From Spongilla lacustris (taxonomy: Eukaryota; Porifera; Demospongiae; Spongillida; Spongillidae): a DNA stretch of 64,000 bases. The notes beneath the pieces were generated by a model that saw only the letters and a program-made list of their open reading frames with translations, was not told the DNA's origin and did not search any database. The position numbers were made by a program, and so were the translations under genes. This document shows, piece by piece, positions 63,701 through 64,000 of the stretch; the stretch's first letter is position 1; every line of letters starts with the position of its first letter. The stretch spans positions 2,290,673-2,354,672 of the forward strand of contig OX442426.1 of assembly GCA_949361645.1 (NCBI GenBank). The letters run 5' to 3'.

Positions 63701-64000
63701 CCATTGGCAGGACATTTAGGCAAAAATAAGACCACTGATCGGGTACTACAGAGATTCTACTGGCCGACCCTGCGCAAGGACGTAGCAGATTTCTGTAAAA
63801 GGTGTGAAACTTGCCAGAAGACGTCCCGGGTCATTGAGCCTCAGTATACGTCATCAAGTGCGCTGACAGCACAGTGGCAGGGGCCCTATAAGGTGGTGAA
63901 ACAGGTTGGAAAGGTTAACTACCTAAATTGACATGCATGCACGATCGGCGGAAGAGGAAGAGGGTATTCCATATTAATATGTTGCGGGAGTTCCTTTCCA
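60748..64000 (+). pseudogene. Internal region of a Ty3-like retrotransposon, internally deleted
   Basis: gag: a coiled-coil N terminus from ATG 60748, a frame change near 61000, then a SCAN-like core (DDIESYLVTFERVMRAYEVK, LAPQLTGKAQQAYAAM). A further frame change lies near 61318, gag is cut at 61413 by an insert, and it continues at 62559 (KIWVSERKPKTSTEAADMAD) to a zinc knuckle (CFMINCGKKGHISRHC). Protease: GIMLDTGCS near 62975, then a shift and VLLGTDVPELG. Reverse transcriptase and RNase H are missing. The H2C2 integrase finger follows (HLGKNKTTDRVLQRFYWP, CKRCETCQKTSR), the catalytic core is missing, then a GPY/F-like end (QWQGPYKVVKQVGKVNYL). The copy cannot replicate by itself. Confidence 0.8.
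61414..62558. mobile_element. 1145-bp element inserted in gag
   Basis: Flanked by ATTA direct repeats (61410-61413 and 62559-62562). Taking out the insert and one ATTA brings the two gag halves into one frame across REQLL/NALPRDL. Ends are rich in GTATACCCCG motifs (left CCCCGAAATTACGGGGTATA, right CGGGGTATACCCCGCATATA ... CTAGCACC) but do not form a simple terminal inverted repeat. The interior is AT-rich without a coding frame. Non-autonomous DNA element of unknown family. Confidence 0.8.

Overview
This is eukaryotic, metazoan sequence. Many genes are split by GT-AG introns, from about 60 bp to several kb. It carries an 18S rRNA fragment, a kinesin-14 relic, Eph-type receptor ectodomains and several classes of eukaryotic transposon. 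The very high density of ACATGTACATGTA-type sequence, the AT-rich non-coding DNA, the Eph-like receptor family and the kinds of mobile element point to a draft assembly of a marine invertebrate, most likely a demosponge. That assignment is inference; no single marker proves it. A run of exactly 200 N (31388-31587) is a scaffold gap.

Layout. 0-5 kb: an 18S fragment behind an inverted copy of its own start, a broken kinesin-14 gene, then TG-rich segmental repeats. 5-12 kb: a frameshifted relic on the minus strand (5.1-5.9 kb), AT-rich DNA, and a Gag/protease fragment of a Ty3-like retrotransposon (11.7-12.9 kb, minus). 12.9-20.8 kb: foldback elements, a retroelement 3' end running straight into a 2.4 kb perfect (CAGTG)n array, more retroelement scraps. 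20.8-31.4 kb (minus): Eph-like receptor locus A, broken by mobile DNA and the gap; an intron-poor, GC-rich gene for a 551-residue secreted protein of unknown family lies inside the span. 31.6-34.5 kb (plus): a decayed integrase-type transposase followed by Ulp1 peptidase and PHD finger, as in Ginger-type transposons. 34.5-38.7 kb: two divergently transcribed multi-exon genes of unknown family, between inverted arrays of one 28-bp repeat. 39-44 kb: short repeats, an orphan first exon of a third Eph-like gene (C), and a candidate small secreted-protein gene. 44.1-47.2 kb: a satellite of about 21 copies of a 143-bp unit. 47-54 kb: retroelement and integrase relics, hairpins, foldback elements. 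54.5-59.2 kb (minus): Eph-like locus B, the best preserved host gene. 59.3-64 kb: nested repeats and a Ty3-like retrotransposon with an internal deletion and another element inserted in gag.

The most interesting host signal is the Eph-like family. Loci A and B share exon structure: ligand-binding domain, Cys-rich domain, transmembrane exon, two tiny juxtamembrane exons, and a last exon that ends the protein. That last exon encodes no kinase. It encodes a tail of about 110-130 residues packed with tyrosine motifs, including YEEV/YQDV-GPPTLH, Y(I/Q)PLSKQL and Y(T/A)D(V/I). This suggests receptors that keep an Eph-type ectodomain but signal by recruiting SH2 proteins. The second unexplained system is the divergent gene pair at 35.3-38.4 kb. 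Most other reading frames in the window are fragments of mobile elements or artefacts of tandem repeats.
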